Positions 20,893 to 34,920 are shown, counted from the stretch's first letter. The stretch is 64,000 bases of DNA from Ariolimax columbianus (GCA_036924085.1 JAVGWX010000013.1:64623157-64687156); one strand, 5' to 3'. The notes: generated from the sequence alone by a model not told the origin. Numbers and translations: made by a program.

Positions 20893-23299
20893 ACTGTCAC
20901 CATGTCAACATAATTACACTTAGCTTCAGTGTCCTATATATTATCTTAATGTCCTCATATAACCAACCGATTCTTTAGATTTAATGCGATACATAGCATC
21001 TTACTGTCTACATATTAGCATACTATCTGAGTATCCCAACAGTAACATACACAAACAGTCACCCAACTTTACTGTCCTGCATAGCATTTTACAATCCCCA
21101 TGTTAACAAACCTACCTAAAAGCATTAGTGTCCTACATAATATCTTACTGGCAACACTTTAACAGATCTAAACTGAGCTTGACGGTCCTATAAAGTATCT
21201 CACTGACGCCACTTTAATAGACCAAATCTGATTTTTAATCTCCTACATAGAATCTTAGTATCAGCATGACAAAAGATGAAGGCTAACACTGAGCTTGAAG
21301 GTCCTAGGTAGTATCTTACTGTCTGTATATTAACAGATGGACATCAAGATAATTGTCCTGTAAAGTATCATACTATCTCTATCTTAGCAGGCTGACAACA
21401 AGCTGTAATGTCCTATATAGTACATTACTAATTTGCATGTTAATAGTCAAAAACCGAGCTTTTTGCATAGATGACTGAAAAAATATCTAACTATACAACT
21501 ATTAGCAGACAGACACTGAGTTTTATTGTCCTATGTAGCATTAAACTGTTTGCATGTTTACAAACCATTCCCATTTGTTAATGTCCTACATGTAATCTTA
21601 CTGTCCAGAAGTTAACATACTAACACAAAGTTTAAATGACCTACTTTTTATTTTTATGTACAAAGATAGCAGTCTGACACAAATCTTTAATGTCCTACCT
21701 ATTGTTTTACTATCCACACGTTATAACAGAATGAAAGCAAGCTTCATTTTTTTACATAACATCAAACTATCCTCTTTATAACACACAGGCAGTAAACTTT
21801 CATGTCCTACTTATTTTCTTAATATCCACATGTTAATATACATCAACGGAGAAATAATGTTGTATATATTTTCTCACTATCCACTTGAAAAGAGACCAAC
21901 CTCATAAATAGGTGTCCTATATAGTATATTTTTCCCCCAGGTAAACAGACCAAAACTGAGTAGTTATGTCCTACATAGTATCTTACTCTCCGCTTGTTAA
22001 CAGACCAACACTGATCTGTAATATCCTTTATAGTATCTTACTATACCTAGGTCAAAATACCAACACAGAGCAGTAATGTCCTACATAGTATCTTACTATC
22101 CGCGTGTTAACAGAATGACAGCTAGCATTACTTTACCTCATAGTATTGTACTATCCACTTGTTAGCATACGAACAGTGAGCTTTCATGTCCTACATATTT
22201 TCTTAATATTCAAATGTTAACGCATAACAGCCGAGATGTAAAGTTGTATATATTATCTTTCCCCTTGATAAAACATCAACACTGAGCTGTAATGTCATAC
22301 ATAATATCTTACTAATCATCATGTTTACAGACCAACACAGAGGACACGTGTCCTACACAATGTCTTACATTTCACATGTATTAACAGACCAACACTGAGA
22401 ACACGTGTCCTACACAATGTCTTACAGTTCACATGTATTAACAGACCAACACTGATATTCACAGGACAAAAGAAGTAGACGGACAACAAACTCTACTGTC
22501 CCACATAGTATCTTACTTTCCACCTCTCAACAAATTGATCATGTCCATTAATGTTGTACATATTATACTACTAATCACATGTTAATAGATCCACACTGTG
22601 CTTAAATGCCCTACATTTTATCTTTGAATCCCCCTGCCAGAAGAACACTTAGCTTTATTGTTATACATACTATCTTACCATCCACATGTCGACAGACCAG
22701 CACCAAGATTTGCTACACTAAATATTATCTTACCATCCACATGTTAACAGACAAGCACCAAGATTTGATACCCTACATATTATTTTACCATCCACATGTT
22801 AACAGACCAGCACCGCGATTTGATACCTTATATATTATCTTACCTCCCACATGTTTACAGACCAGCGCCAAGATTTGCTACCCTAAATATTATCTTACCA
22901 TTCACATGTTAACAGACCAGCACCGCGATTTGATACCCTATATATTATCTTACCACCCACATGTTAACAGACCAGCGCCAAGATTTGCCACCCTAAATAT
23001 TATCTTACCATTCACATGTTAACAGACCAGAACCGAGATTTGTTACCCTACATATTATCTTACCCTCCAAATGTTAACAGACCAGCACCAAGATTTGATA
23101 CCCTAAATATTATCTTACAATCCATTTGATAACTGACCAATACTAAGATTGGATACCTTACATATTACTTTACTATCCACATGGCAACATACGTAGATCG
23201 CAATGTAATTTTACAGTCTTACGTAGTACCTACAATCCATAAATTAACAGACCAACACCAAAATGTGTGTTCTACATAGCATTTTACTTTCACTGTATT

Positions 23300-23480
23300 T
23301 TAGTGAAATAAGATACCAAAGGATGCAGAGCTGAGGCAAAAGCTATGGTGCAGCCACTATGTCCTGGTAAAGATTATGGACTGCATCATGATTACTGGCT
23401 TGCAGATATAACATGACCAAAGGATCCTGAACGCAAAGAGGAATAAAGAATTTTTGCACGCTAGAGGACTAAAATTGAGT
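23300..23480. other. Non-satellite island within the array
   Basis: About 170 bp (agtgaaataagataccaaag to cacgctagaggactaaaatt) that do not match the 55-bp monomer. It is also present in unit 2 at about 47087-47265. No box A/B, coding motif or clear flanking duplication was recognised. Confidence 0.5.
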
Positions 23481-24515
23481 TTTAATATGCTACATATCTC
23501 TTTATCTACATATTAACAGATAGACACTAAGATTTAATGGTGTACTTATTATCTTACTATCCACATGTTAGGAGTCAGATTCTGAGCTTAAATTTCTTAC
23601 ATAAGGTCTTACTATTTACAAATCAACAGATGCAAACCAACTTGGAGATTTACCTACTTGAAATTATCTTACTATCCACATGTTAGCAGATTGACACCAA
23701 GCTTTAATCTTCTACATGATATTTTACTATTCAAATGTTAGGACACCAACCGCAAGCTTGTTAGCAGTCTAACGCAGAGCTTTGATGTCCTACATAGTAT
23801 CTCACTATCAATATATTAGCAGATTGACACAAAGCTTTAATCTTCTACATGATATTTTACTATTCAAATGTTAGGACATCAACCGCAAGCTTGTTAGCAG
23901 TCTAACGCAGAGCTTTGATGTCCTACATAGTATCTCACTATCAATATATTAGCAGATTGACACATACTTTAAGCTTCTACATGATATTTTACTATTTAAA
24001 TATTAGCACACCAGCCGCAAGCTTGTTAGCAGTCTAATGCAGAGCTTTGATGTCCTACATAGTATCTCACTATCAACATATTAGCAGATTGACATCAAGC
24101 TTTAATCTTATACATGATATTTTACTATTCACATGTAAGCACACCAACCGCAAGCTTGTTAGCAGTCTAGCGCAGAGCTTTGATGTCCTACATAGTATCT
24201 CACTATCAACATATTAGCAGATTGACACATACGTTAATCTTCTACATAATATTTTACTATTCAAATGTTAGCATACCAACCGCAAGCTTGTTAGCAGTCT
24301 AATGCAGAGCTTTGATGTCCTACATAGTATCTCACTATCAACATATTAGCAGATTAAGCTTTAATGTCCTTCATAGTTTCTCACTATCAATATATTAACA
24401 GTCTGACACCAAGCTTTAATCTTCTACACAGTATCTTGCTATCCATATGTTAACACACACACAGCAATATTTACGTTCTTACATATAATCTTACTACCCA
24501 CATGTTAACCACAAT

Positions 24516-27105
24516 AGCATTATCAACTCTCAAACCCTTCGACGGTTTGCAAAGACTGGCCTTTTTAAACAAGCTAAACGCCTACTGTGTATGTATTTCC
24601 TTAATGGATGAATCAACAACAACAGAACCAATCGAAGGTGTTTTGCAATCAATTCTAGAGCTGCATTTATAGTGGCAGTAGGAACAGTACGTAATAAGTA
24701 GTTTTGGAAATGTATGTTTAAAATAATAAGATATGAATTACTACAATGCTTTCAATTTAGTGTATTTTAATAGTGTCAGTATTCGAATATATCATAAATA
24801 CACAGAGTGACAGCAAATAGCAATTTTATCAATACCTGGGCTTTAGGAATGTGTACTTTAATATCTGTTTGTTTACAATTGTAAATATGGCAACTTATGC
24901 GTCTTGTGAAATAAAGAAATAAACAAGAAACAAACACACACTGGAATAAGGTTCAATTTAATGTTTACGTATTTCTTATGCCACATTATGAATATTATGT
25001 CTACATATATTCAGCCAGCAGTAAACATGCAAGATTCCATATGGCTAGTGTTATTAAAATGATGGTAATGGGTGTCCTGTTCTAAAAAATGTACAGTTTC
25101 AAATTTTGATATGTACAATGAGATTAACAATCTATAGATGCAATGTTAGAGAAATTTATAACATAACAGTCTACATACATTTGCTTTTACATATCCAAGC
25201 TTGAACAATTTAAAAGTAGCACACACGGAATATAAGCACGCTTAACCATAAACAACTTTCAGCACAGGATCTTCGATTAGCTAGATAACAATTTCACGGT
25301 GTAGTAGTGAACTGTATTTACGCGGACAATGATTACTTCGTCATAAGGGCAATGTATTCAAAAGAAAGGGATGTAATAAATGCACTACAATAATATAAAT
25401 GATTTAATAATTACATGAAAATAAAGCAAATACTCATAATAGTTAAGGTTGCGTATAATGGAGCATACCATACGAAATTTAACTTTCGGAAATTTCTAAC
25501 ATTTATTTGCATTTTATGAATATTATTAAATTCATTTTAAAAACAATATGCGAGTCGCTGTCACCACAACAGAGCTAACTTAAACAGGCATCAGCATATA
25601 TGCTAACTCTAACCTTACTATTAACAGCTACAGGAGCAGCCAGTGTTGTCTTCTGCCAGTTACTTGTCTAGTTCGCTCCATGACTTCGACGCCGGTCAAG
25701 GTTCAAGGTTCAGCTCTTGTGATAAGCACGGCTTTGCTGTCACAATCGTCGCCGACGAGCGCCCGGGGTCGCGAGCTGTTCCTCCCCATATGTCGTGCAC
25801 GAGGACGACAACAAGCGTGAGAAATTTGGTCGGGTGGATAATTAACACCTATCGCCTTCAGTGTACAGATGCCAATGTACACGTCCATGTGGTTCTGGTG
25901 TAGGGCCATAGCTCACTCGTTCTAAGGTTTGTAACCTGGATAAAGAGGGGAGACGCCCAAGCCAGAACCTCTCACGCAAATTTTTTATGATGGGACAACT
26001 CTTATTTATATATTTTTTGTATTTGTTTGGTTATGTCCCTCGCTATCTTTAAAGAAACACACGATGTCAACAACATCGGCGACGAAGATGGCACACGACA
26101 TAAAACTACACCCCCTTCCACGCCTTCTAACGACACAAGTTGATAGAAGATGATGAGGATGATGATGATAATAATCATGACAATAATAATAACAAAACAT
26201 TGGCCATTGACCTACAATAGAGCAATTAGATAGATGTTTAAGCATACAACCATGAAGGAATGATTATTCCGTGAGATAAGCAGAAGAAAAGGTGTGATTC
26301 CCATAAAGACATGTTATTAGAGGAAACATAAGACCACACTATATGTACATGTACAGCGTAGGATACAACGTTGGTAGAGTGGCTGCTTCTTTCCGGCTGC
26401 AACTTGTTCCAGCCAACCCAGCTGTAAACGAGTACCAGATTTACTGTTAGGAGAAATGAAAGAGGAACAGGAATTGGTTTTCACAAAACCTGAAGTTTTT
26501 GGTTTGATTAGAGGTTTCAATTTCTGGATTCTGGGACGAAGACTTGCCCTTTTCTACCCCAGACCGGTGTCCTTTGTGCGGTATCATGTCGTATTGACCA
26601 GTTCATGGATTCGTGTGTGTATCAGAACAATGAAGATTCTAGTACCTCATCCCTGACGGTAATAAAATAAATTGATTTATCAGTGATATTGTAAGCCAAG
26701 ACATCAAGGAAGGGAACTGGCTACCCCCATCTGATAAAAGCTAAAACCTCTTATAGAGAAGTTTCTACCACAGCATCCCCGACTACAGTATATTTGTATT
26801 ACTCGATGTATCCATGAATGTAAAAAGCAAGTTGGCTGTGTTTGTATTCTGACATTCTTTCCTTGACATAATCAACAGTTTCTTGGGCGGATTGTCGCTA
26901 CGGTTGGCACGTTCTAAATGCATGTTTTTGCTCGTGAGCTTCAATCCCTTCTGTATTTTGTGTTGGCCTTTAACTGGTAGTGGGCGGGGTACATTGGAAT
27001 GTCTTATATGATCACAGCAGTTCATATTTGTCCCACATTAGTTGGTAGTCAGCATTGATTGCTGAGAGTACAGAGAAACAAGAAGACCAAAGTAGAGAGA
27101 GATAA

Positions 27106-27137
<32 letters not shown>

Positions 27138-27207
27138 TGAACAACAGAAATATGAATATTGTTAGATGACTGTTAATTTGTGCAGTTGTTAAAAACAATT
27201 CGAGGTT
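24516..27207. other. AT-rich spacer, unit 2 copy
   Basis: Near-identical copy of 870-3561, offset 23646. Only a few substitutions are visible, for example cgcctgg to cgcccgg within the 86-aa ORF (25643-25903). No gene was recognised. Confidence 0.6.
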
Positions 27208-28294
27208 CTTCTTCTTCTTTGTACGCTGTCAGACGTCAACTTGAATTTTTTCGAAGAAGGTAGCTGTCATCCTTAGGCTGTCGACACTGCCAAAGAGCTT
27301 GTCTAGTATTGCCACTGGTGATGGCCACATGTGCTTTCTCTGGTTCTCGTATGTCGGGCAATTTTGCAGCAGATGTTCCGCGGTCATTTTCCCTGTACCA
27401 CAGGTGCATTCGTCATTCGTCAGTACCACCTTTCTTTAGTTTATTGAATTGATAGTACCTCAGTCTGTTGTGGCCTGTGCGGAGTCTGAAGACCACGACC
27501 TGCTCTCTTCTGTTTAACTGGTAGTAGGCATCATTTTTTGTGTAGCCAGTATGCTCAGTTTCCCATTTGGCCATGTATCTGGCCCTAACAAACTTTTTGA
27601 ACTCTTCGTAGGTCACACTAGAATCTGGTTGTGGTAACCTTGCACCTTCTTTAGCCAGTCTGTCTGCCTCCTGGTCCACTACTCAAGCGATGTTAGGGCC
27701 TGCTGCATCCGATTGTTTGCTATGGTGAGATTTTCTTCAGTGGTCCACAAAGCCAGATCGTCTGCAAACATGGAGCTGTGGACTCTTCTTAATATATTCT
27801 ATATTATGTTCTTTATATACACCAGAAAAAAGTGTGGGTGACAGTACTCCCCTTTGAGGTATTCCCTGCTCCAGTGTCACATTTTTGCTCATCTTCCCTT
27901 ATACTTGAACTCTGGCTGATCTGTTTTCGAGATAGTGGCTGATCAATCTGTACATTTGTCCAGATACTTCACTTCTTTATAGCTTGGCTTTAAGTCCCTC
28001 TTTCACCACCTTGTCAAATGCCCTCTCTAGATCCACCCAAACCGCTACTGTATGCTTTTTCTCCTGGTAAGCATCCTCTATTTTCTGCGCTTTGAGAGTG
28101 ATCTGATCCTCAGTGGATCTGTGTTGTCTAAATCCTGCTTTCTGTGCAATTGATATGTGTTTTTCTTCCAGGTGCCACATCAGTCTGATGTTTATCATAC
28201 GCTCCATCAGTTTACCTACACAGCTCAGTAGACTGATAGGCCTGTATCAAATTTGGATCTGTTCTATCTTTTTCTTTCTTTGGTACTGGTATTC
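27208..28294 (-). mobile_element. I/Nimb-like LINE fragment, unit 2 copy
   Basis: Copy of 3562-4648 with the same internal deletion joining RT motif remnants (27977-28207) to the RNase H tail (27413-27679). It contains the intact, empty target site tgccacatcagt (near 28172-28183) into which the RTE has jumped in unit 3. Confidence 0.85.
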
Positions 28295-28835
28295 GATGTA
28301 AATGATTTTAACATGAAAAGGAAAAGGTAATCCTTTCGCAATCATTGATCTCGAGGTTGAAGTGTTAGAGACTTCACTGTACTAGGCCTCAGCTTTTTAT
28401 GAGGTGGGGTGGCCAACTCATGTAGTCGCCACATTTCCTTCAATGACACTTAGCGACGTACAGGTTTAGTTATTAATGAGAATATCATTTGACAGAGTTG
28501 AGAGTAAGTAAACACGATTAGAAAAGTGAATCAGTTTCTACAGCTTTATGAAAATGGTTAGAGCTAGTGTGTGACTTTATCTATGCCGAGATAGCATTTC
28601 TTGAAATCATTCCTCCTGCATAGTTTATAAGAATGAAATAGCCGATATCCTGACTTCAAAAGCCATATCAGCATGTTGTTGTTATTGTTGTTGTATTTAT
28701 TGTTGTTGTAGAATGCCCGTAATATGTAAGATTAATTTTGTGTGCGTCCTGTAAAAGACGTTAAGTGGCGGGCTGCAACAGGATGTAAGAATAGCCTTGA
28801 GAGTTTGAAAGATTAGTTGGCAGGGGAATAAACTT

Positions 28836-28952
28836 AAACATAAAGATACACCTAAGTACCTAGGAATTACAATGGATCGCACATTGTCCTACAAAGAACA
28901 ATGTGAAGCGGTGAAACAAAATGTTAGCACACTCATTAGACGTACTGAGTAA
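28836..28952 (+). pseudogene. Shard of LINE reverse transcriptase, unit 2 copy
   Basis: Same as 5190-5306, with the less degraded reading LSYKEQCEAVKQNVSTLIRR, which agrees with unit 3. Confidence 0.6.
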
Positions 28953-28963
28953 GCTAACAAACA

Positions 28964-30924
28964 CGGCATAACTTAACTTAACATAACGTTTTTATATTGG
29001 TTTAGAAAACTCATCAGAGTCTATAGACAACCAGTCCCATTTGCATTACCCTGCTCTAATAACTATGTATATCATATTTATTCTTAAATGCATTAACTGT
29101 CTCTGCCTCCACTATTTCCTGGGGCAAAGCATTCCAAGCATTCACCACTGTCTGAATAAAAAAAAATGTCCTTTGTCCAATTTGGACCTTTCGTTAGTTA
29201 ATTTGTATCTGTGCCCTCTTGTTCTCGCTGGTGGTTGTATTTTGAAAAAAACTTGTTATAGTCTAATTTAACTTTTCCTGTGAATATCTTATCAACTTAG
29301 ATTAAGTCACGTTTAATTCTTCTCTTTTCTAGACACTCACGGTTGGTTTTTATGAGTCTTTCCTCGTAACTGTAATTCTGGAATACCACTATCAGTTTTG
29401 TCGCTATTCTTTGTATCCTTTCCAGCATATTTATAGCTCTTCTACGATAAGGACTCCACACCTGTACATAGTACTCCGATCTAGGTCTAACTAATGCTTT
29501 ATACAGTTTGTCAATCACCTCATTACTCCTATGTTTAATATTTCTTCTTTTTTTCATCATAACTAACGTTGGATTTGACTTATTCACTGCTACCTGGACT
29601 TGCTCACTCACCTTACCTGTATGCTCTATTATTACCCCTTTGTCCCTTTCGTTATCTATCATTCAAGTATTTTTCTCGCCTATTCTGTAATTTTGTTCCA
29701 TTTTTTACTTCACACCACTCAGAATACTCCTTATTTATGCCAATCACTGTCTTCGTCCCGTTAACCAACTTTCAATCCATTCGGCAACTTGCCCATCTAT
29801 CCCATGTGATTTTAACTTTTTAAATAATCGTTGATGAGGTACTATATCAAAAGCCTTTGTAAAATCTAGATAAATAATATCCACTGGTACTTCCTTATCT
29901 GTGATTTTAGTAATCACCTCCATGCACTCCAATAGATTTGTTAAGCACGGTCTCCCTCTAGTAAGCCCATGCTGACTATTTCTGATTAGATTTAACCTGT
30001 CTAGATGCATTACAATGTTTTCTTTCATTATTGACTCTAACAATTTACAGACTATGCTCGTTAAACTTACTTAATTAGCTGGATCTGATTTCTTTCCTCT
30101 TTTGAATAAGGGAATCACTCCTGCATCTTTCCAATCTCTTGGAACAATCCATTTTGCAAAGTGATTGAGAAAATAATATAGCCAATGGTTTAACTAGTTA
30201 GTCTATACTTCAAATAGCATTTATGAATGGATACCATCTTGATCTATACATTTATCCACTTTTAATCCTTCCAATCTTTTTAGAACCATTTCTTCCTTAA
30301 TACAGAATGATTTTAATCGCACTATATCCATTTGACATTTGAAAATATGTATAGGCTCTGGTATCATGGAGGAGTGTTCTTTTGTATAGACTGTGCCAAA
30401 GTATTGATTTATTAGATTAGCTATCTCCCTATTTTCTCTGCTTATTGTCACTGTACTGTCTATGAGAAAGCCTACCTTGTCTTTAAGTCTTTGTTTATTT
30501 CTAACATTAGAAAAGAAGCTTTTACCCTCAGTCTTGATCCTATTAGTAAGTTTTTTTCGAAGTCAATTTTTGCTGTTTTACTTACTTTCTGAGCTATGTT
30601 TTGCTTGTCCAAATATTTGTAATATATTTCTTTTGATTTACTTGCCTTTATATACTTTGTCCAGGCTTTATTTTAAGCTTTTTGTACATTTAGCTAACAA
30701 TCTAGTAATCCATTTATTATGATTGGTGTTTACCTCCATACATGGAACATATTCGACTTTTAGTTGTTCCAAAAGTGTTTTGAAATACACTCTGACTCTT
30801 GTTCAACGTCTGTAACTCTGTCAATATCTTTCCAGTTTATGTTGCTGTCTGTATCTTTCCTCTTCTGTACATCTGTCTTAGAGTAGTCGTATGCTCGTGA
30901 GTGTATATTTACATACATTGTAAA
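28964..30924 (-). mobile_element. CR1/L2-like LINE remnant, unit 2 copy
   Basis: Copy of 5318-7276, with the same loss of the PQGS to FADD segment between 29662 and 29744. A 2-bp insertion near 30784 (gaaatacactctg for gaaacactctg) breaks the N-terminal linker frame that is still open in units 1 and 3. Confidence 0.85.
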
Positions 30925-31836
30925 GGCTGTTATAGGATATATTTTATGGACAACTGATCACTGCAGCTAAAGGAATCGAATACCTCACACCGCGATTCAA
31001 GGACGTATACAAGCTGGACACGACGTCATGCGACATCCAAGCCGAAAGCTCAGGATTGAGTCGATTGCAGACAGTCAGTTGGGAGGTGCACAGTAGTTGC
31101 CGACACTTGTAGAGGCCATCTGGAACCAGAGAAATGGGCACGACTGAAAAGATCGGGGAACACCCCGGCAAGTCAGCCTCCTTAGCCCCGTTGTACGATC
31201 TGCGACAGGGACTGCCACTCACGTACCGGCGTTTGCAGCCATAGCAGACTGTGTCGAAATACAGGAGACAGAGCTGGGCAAACTTCGCCGGGGCGCCAGG
31301 CGCATGATGATCAGTGACTCAGACGCCAATGAACTGATGAATATTAAATGTATTTACTTGTCTTGGCTTGGCTTCGTTTGTTCTCCATCTCCCGCTAAAA
31401 AACCCTGACACGGGCCTAAGTAGCAGAACGCAGTCCAGAGAACGGAATGCGTTATGTCGATATTTGCACCTTTCGGTCCAACACATCCGACTTCAGCAAG
31501 CATTTTTTGAGTACTGGGTTAGCATTCCTTCTTCGATCCCTTTTCCTTACCCAGTCTGCTCTGTTGCAGCCTGTTTTCTAGAATACTGCGCGGACGTGTA
31601 GAACGGCCTTGGCAGCTCCGGTTCGCTAGCCCTTACTCTATCAGTCAGCTATGGCTCGCTGACCGCTGCAGCTCATGCGCTGCTCACCATCTTGATCCGG
31701 TATTTACTTGATTTTGAAGAAATATGATCATGACAATAATAATGGATCTATCGCCGTCGATGAAAATAACCAACATCATCATGTGTCATACTGCGCCCTT
31801 AAGGCTGTAGGCTCTTTTTGGCCTCGCCTTTTTCAA
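30925..31836. other. Unidentified GC-richer segment, unit 2 copy
   Basis: Copy of 7277-8188 including the premature TGA in the minus-strand frame. It has the same deletion scar before the LINE as unit 1. Confidence 0.5.
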
Positions 31837-34800
31837 GTAGGAAGTAGGCCCACAGGAAATAAAAGCGCTCCCACGTTGGAACTATAAACGAGCCGACTGA
31901 GACAGATTTGCAATTCTGACAGATCGTCTATGTGAAATAATCAACACACGGAATAACAATATGAAACCTATGGTGGAAAGCCTAAGCAAAGCAATAATGC
32001 AAGCAGCCACCGAAACCATCCCAAGAGGGGCAAGGAAAACTACAAGCCATATTAGAATGATGAATTCCAGAAAGCGGAAGACGAAGTCTCAAATGCTAGG
32101 AACAAGGCAGAGAGAGAACAATCTATGGAGGCAAATATCGCCCTCAATGCTATCACGGCGAAATACAAAAGAACACTAAACCAAATAACAAGAGACAGCT
32201 GGAAAAATAAAACAGAAAGCCTCAATTTAGATAAAGAAGGGAACAAACTATGGAAGTTAGTCAGAGCCATGAATGACGAAACACCATCAAAAAAACAAAT
32301 TACCATCAAGCATGGCGACAACATGCTTACTGGAAAAAAAGCAGCAAACGCCTTTATAGAACGAACACTATGCCAGAGCAAACCACATTGATGTCCCTAC
32401 AGACAGGCACACAGACATTAGTGAAGAACAATAGAGCCACGACAACATCAATATGGCACCAGAGGAGCACATGATGGCAATACTAACAATGAATGAAATG
32501 GAAGAGGCCATGAGAACTTTAAAGAAAAAGAAATCGCCCGGAAAAGATGGGGTAACACGAAATGCTGATGGAGTTGGGCCAAACAGCAAAGAGGAAGTTA
32601 CTATCAGTCCTGAACCAAAGCTGGAAAAGGGGAATTGTACCTCAGACATGGAAAGACGCTGTACTTATACTAGTACCAAAGAAAGAAAAAGATAGAACAG
32701 ATCCAAATGGATACAGGCCTATCAGTCTACTCAGCTGTGTAGGGAAACTGATGGAACGTATGATAAACATCAGACTGATGTGGCATCTGGAAGAAAAACA
32801 CATACTAATTCCACAGCAAGCAGGCTTTAGACAGCACAGATCCACTGATGACCAGATCACTGTCATAGCCCAGTTAATAGATGATGCTTACCAGTAGAAA
32901 AAATACACAGTAGCGGTTTGGGTAGATTTAGAGAAGGCAATTGACAAGGTGTGGATAAAGGGACTTAAAGTCAAGCTACGAAGAAGTGAAGTTTGTGGGA
33001 CAATTTACAGATGGATCAGCGACTACCTCGAAAACAGAACATCCATAGTTTAAGTACAATAGCAGTTGAGCAAAAAGGTGACACTTGAGCAGGGAGTTCC
33101 CCAAAGGGGAGTACTGTCATCAACACCTTTCCTGGTGTATATAAAAAACATCACAGAGAATCTACCAAGAAGAGTCCACAGCTCAATGTTTGCCGACGAT
33201 CTGGCTATGTGGACCTCTGAAAAAAATCTCACCATAGCAAGCAATCGGATGCAGCAGGCCCTAACATCGTTGGAGGAGTGGGCGAACTCATGGCTGGTCA
33301 AAATAAATGAGGAAAAAACAACATGTACGATATTCTCGCTTTCAAACAAACCCCAGAACACCAAAATAAGTCTTAACGGCAAATATCTGCGGACAAACGG
33401 CAACCAAAACTACCTGGGAGTCACATTTGATCGGTGCATGACATGGAAAAGTCATATCGAGATAAACCGAATGAGAGCCAGACAAAGAATGGCAATCATG
33501 AGGATTCTTGCTGGCACATGCTGGGGAACAGACGAAACTGTACACTGGAAGAGTGAGACCAGTTCTCTAGTATTGCATTGCGGCATGGGCAACAGCAGCA
33601 AAGGCGAACTTTGATAAAATTAGCAAACTTCAAAATCAAGCCATGAGAGTTATAACAGGAGGCATGAAGTCAACGCCAATTGTAGAACTGGAAACGATTA
33701 GAAATCTGCAATCCATGACCGACAGAAGAGACTGCAGAGTCCCCCAGCAGCAAGCAGATAAACTCAGAAGACTGACAGACCACCCAATGCATCAGAGACT
33801 AAATAGATTTGGAAATGGGAAACTAAAGCGGAGAAACTTTGCAGAAATAGCCAAAGCAAAGATGAGCGAAGACACTATGAACACATTAACACCAAAGCCC
33901 ATCCCTACTGTACGCAAACCTACCTGGAAGCAGCATATCATTCCGGAGGTGGTAGAAAATATACCAGGTAGTTGAAACAAGAACAGCAAGACTGAAAAAG
34001 AAAGAAGAGACATAACCCTGAGGTACATAACGAAAAACTACCCAAACATGAACTGGACCCATGCATACACCGACGGGTCTGTAACAAACACAACACAGAA
34101 CGGAGAGGCAGAGGTATTCCTGAGCCTACCAAATGGTAAAAAAAAAACACTGTCAGTGGCAACTGGAAAATACTCATGCAATTTCAGAGCGGAGGCAGAC
34201 GGCACTGAGGGATGCAGCAGAAGCAATGCTGACAGGAAAAAGAAATGAAAGGCAGATAGTCCTGTTTACAGATACCCTGGCCGTAGTCACAGCACTAAAA
34301 AGTAGAAAAATACTGAACTAAATGATTTAAGAGCAGTACTCTGTCAACTATGCCAGCAGTCCGCACCAAAAAGAAAAGTGGTACAGTGGGTTCCATCCCA
34401 CTGTAACATCCAAGGTTACGAGGAGGCAGACAGACTGGCAAAAGAAGGTGCAAGACTACCACAATCAGATTCTAGTGTGACCTACGAAGAGTCCAAAAGG
34501 CTTATTAGAGCCAGATACATGGCCAAATGGGAAACAGAACATTCTGGCTACACAAAAACGATGCTTATTACCAGTTGGACAGAAGAGAGCAGGTCGCGGT
34601 CTTCAGACTCCGCACAGGCCACAACAGACTAAGGTACCCCCTTTTCAATAAACTGAAGATTGGTGGCACTGACGAATGCACTTGTGGCACCGGCAAAACT
34701 GCCCGACATACGAGGACCAGAGAAAGCACATGTGGCCATCACCAGTGGCAAACACTAGACATGCTCTTTGGAAGTGTCGACAGCCTTAGGATGACCGCTG

Positions 34801-34856
34801 CTTTTTTCGAAAAAATACAGATTGACGAAGAAGAAGAAAAAGAATAAACAGCAGTA
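31837..34856 (+). mobile_element. I/Nimb-like LINE remnant, unit 2 copy
   Basis: Copy of 8189-11208: RT pieces at 32453-32897 and 33066-33614 (MFADDLAMW), RNase H pieces at 34048-34321 and 34378-34632. The TAG at 32895-32897 is the same as in units 1 and 3. The RNase H end reads HCNIQGYEEAD here, HCNIQGNVEAD in unit 1 and HCNIQGNEEAD in unit 3. Each unit has its own late substitutions on a shared dead template. Confidence 0.88.
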
Positions 34857-34920
34857 GTATTCTTGACAATATGATTCTCAATTTGCGTTACATTACTCGA
34901 CGATATTCCGGCGATTTGCG

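Larger units (their letters stand above)
1..23646. repeat. Macro-repeat unit 1 (about 23.6 kb)
   Basis: The sequence starting at base 1 restarts at 23647 and continues almost base for base through the next 23.8 kb, including every LINE fragment, the rDNA mosaic and the satellite. The unit consists of a 19-kb transposon-derived body plus a 55-bp satellite array. Its phase is set by the window start, so the true biological boundary is arbitrary within the satellite. It differs from unit 2 by scattered substitutions, a 2-bp indel near 7137, poly-C length and satellite copy number. Confidence 0.95.
19850..24515. repeat. 55-bp satellite array spanning the unit 1/2 boundary
   Basis: About 4.7 kb of tandem 55-bp monomers built from gtcctacagagtatcttact and ccacatgttaacagaccaac-type halves. 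Local subfamilies are visible: a homogeneous block at 19900-20350, strongly diverged monomers at 20950-22600, a dimeric (110-bp) block at 22660-23110, and a 133-bp higher-order block from 23680. It is interrupted by a SINE (20638-20892) and by a non-satellite island (about 23300-23480). Open frames across it (for example 22606-23022) are by-products of the repeat. Confidence 0.92.

Noticed and set aside
22606..23022. 138-aa repetitive ORF (also 46393-46809)
   Set aside because: It is a by-product of the 55-bp satellite. Three monomers make 165 bp, a multiple of three, which gives an apparently periodic protein.
19850..24515. CRISPR-like array
   Set aside because: The whole 55-bp period is repetitive and degenerate. 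There are no constant repeats separated by unique spacers, and the DNA is eukaryotic.
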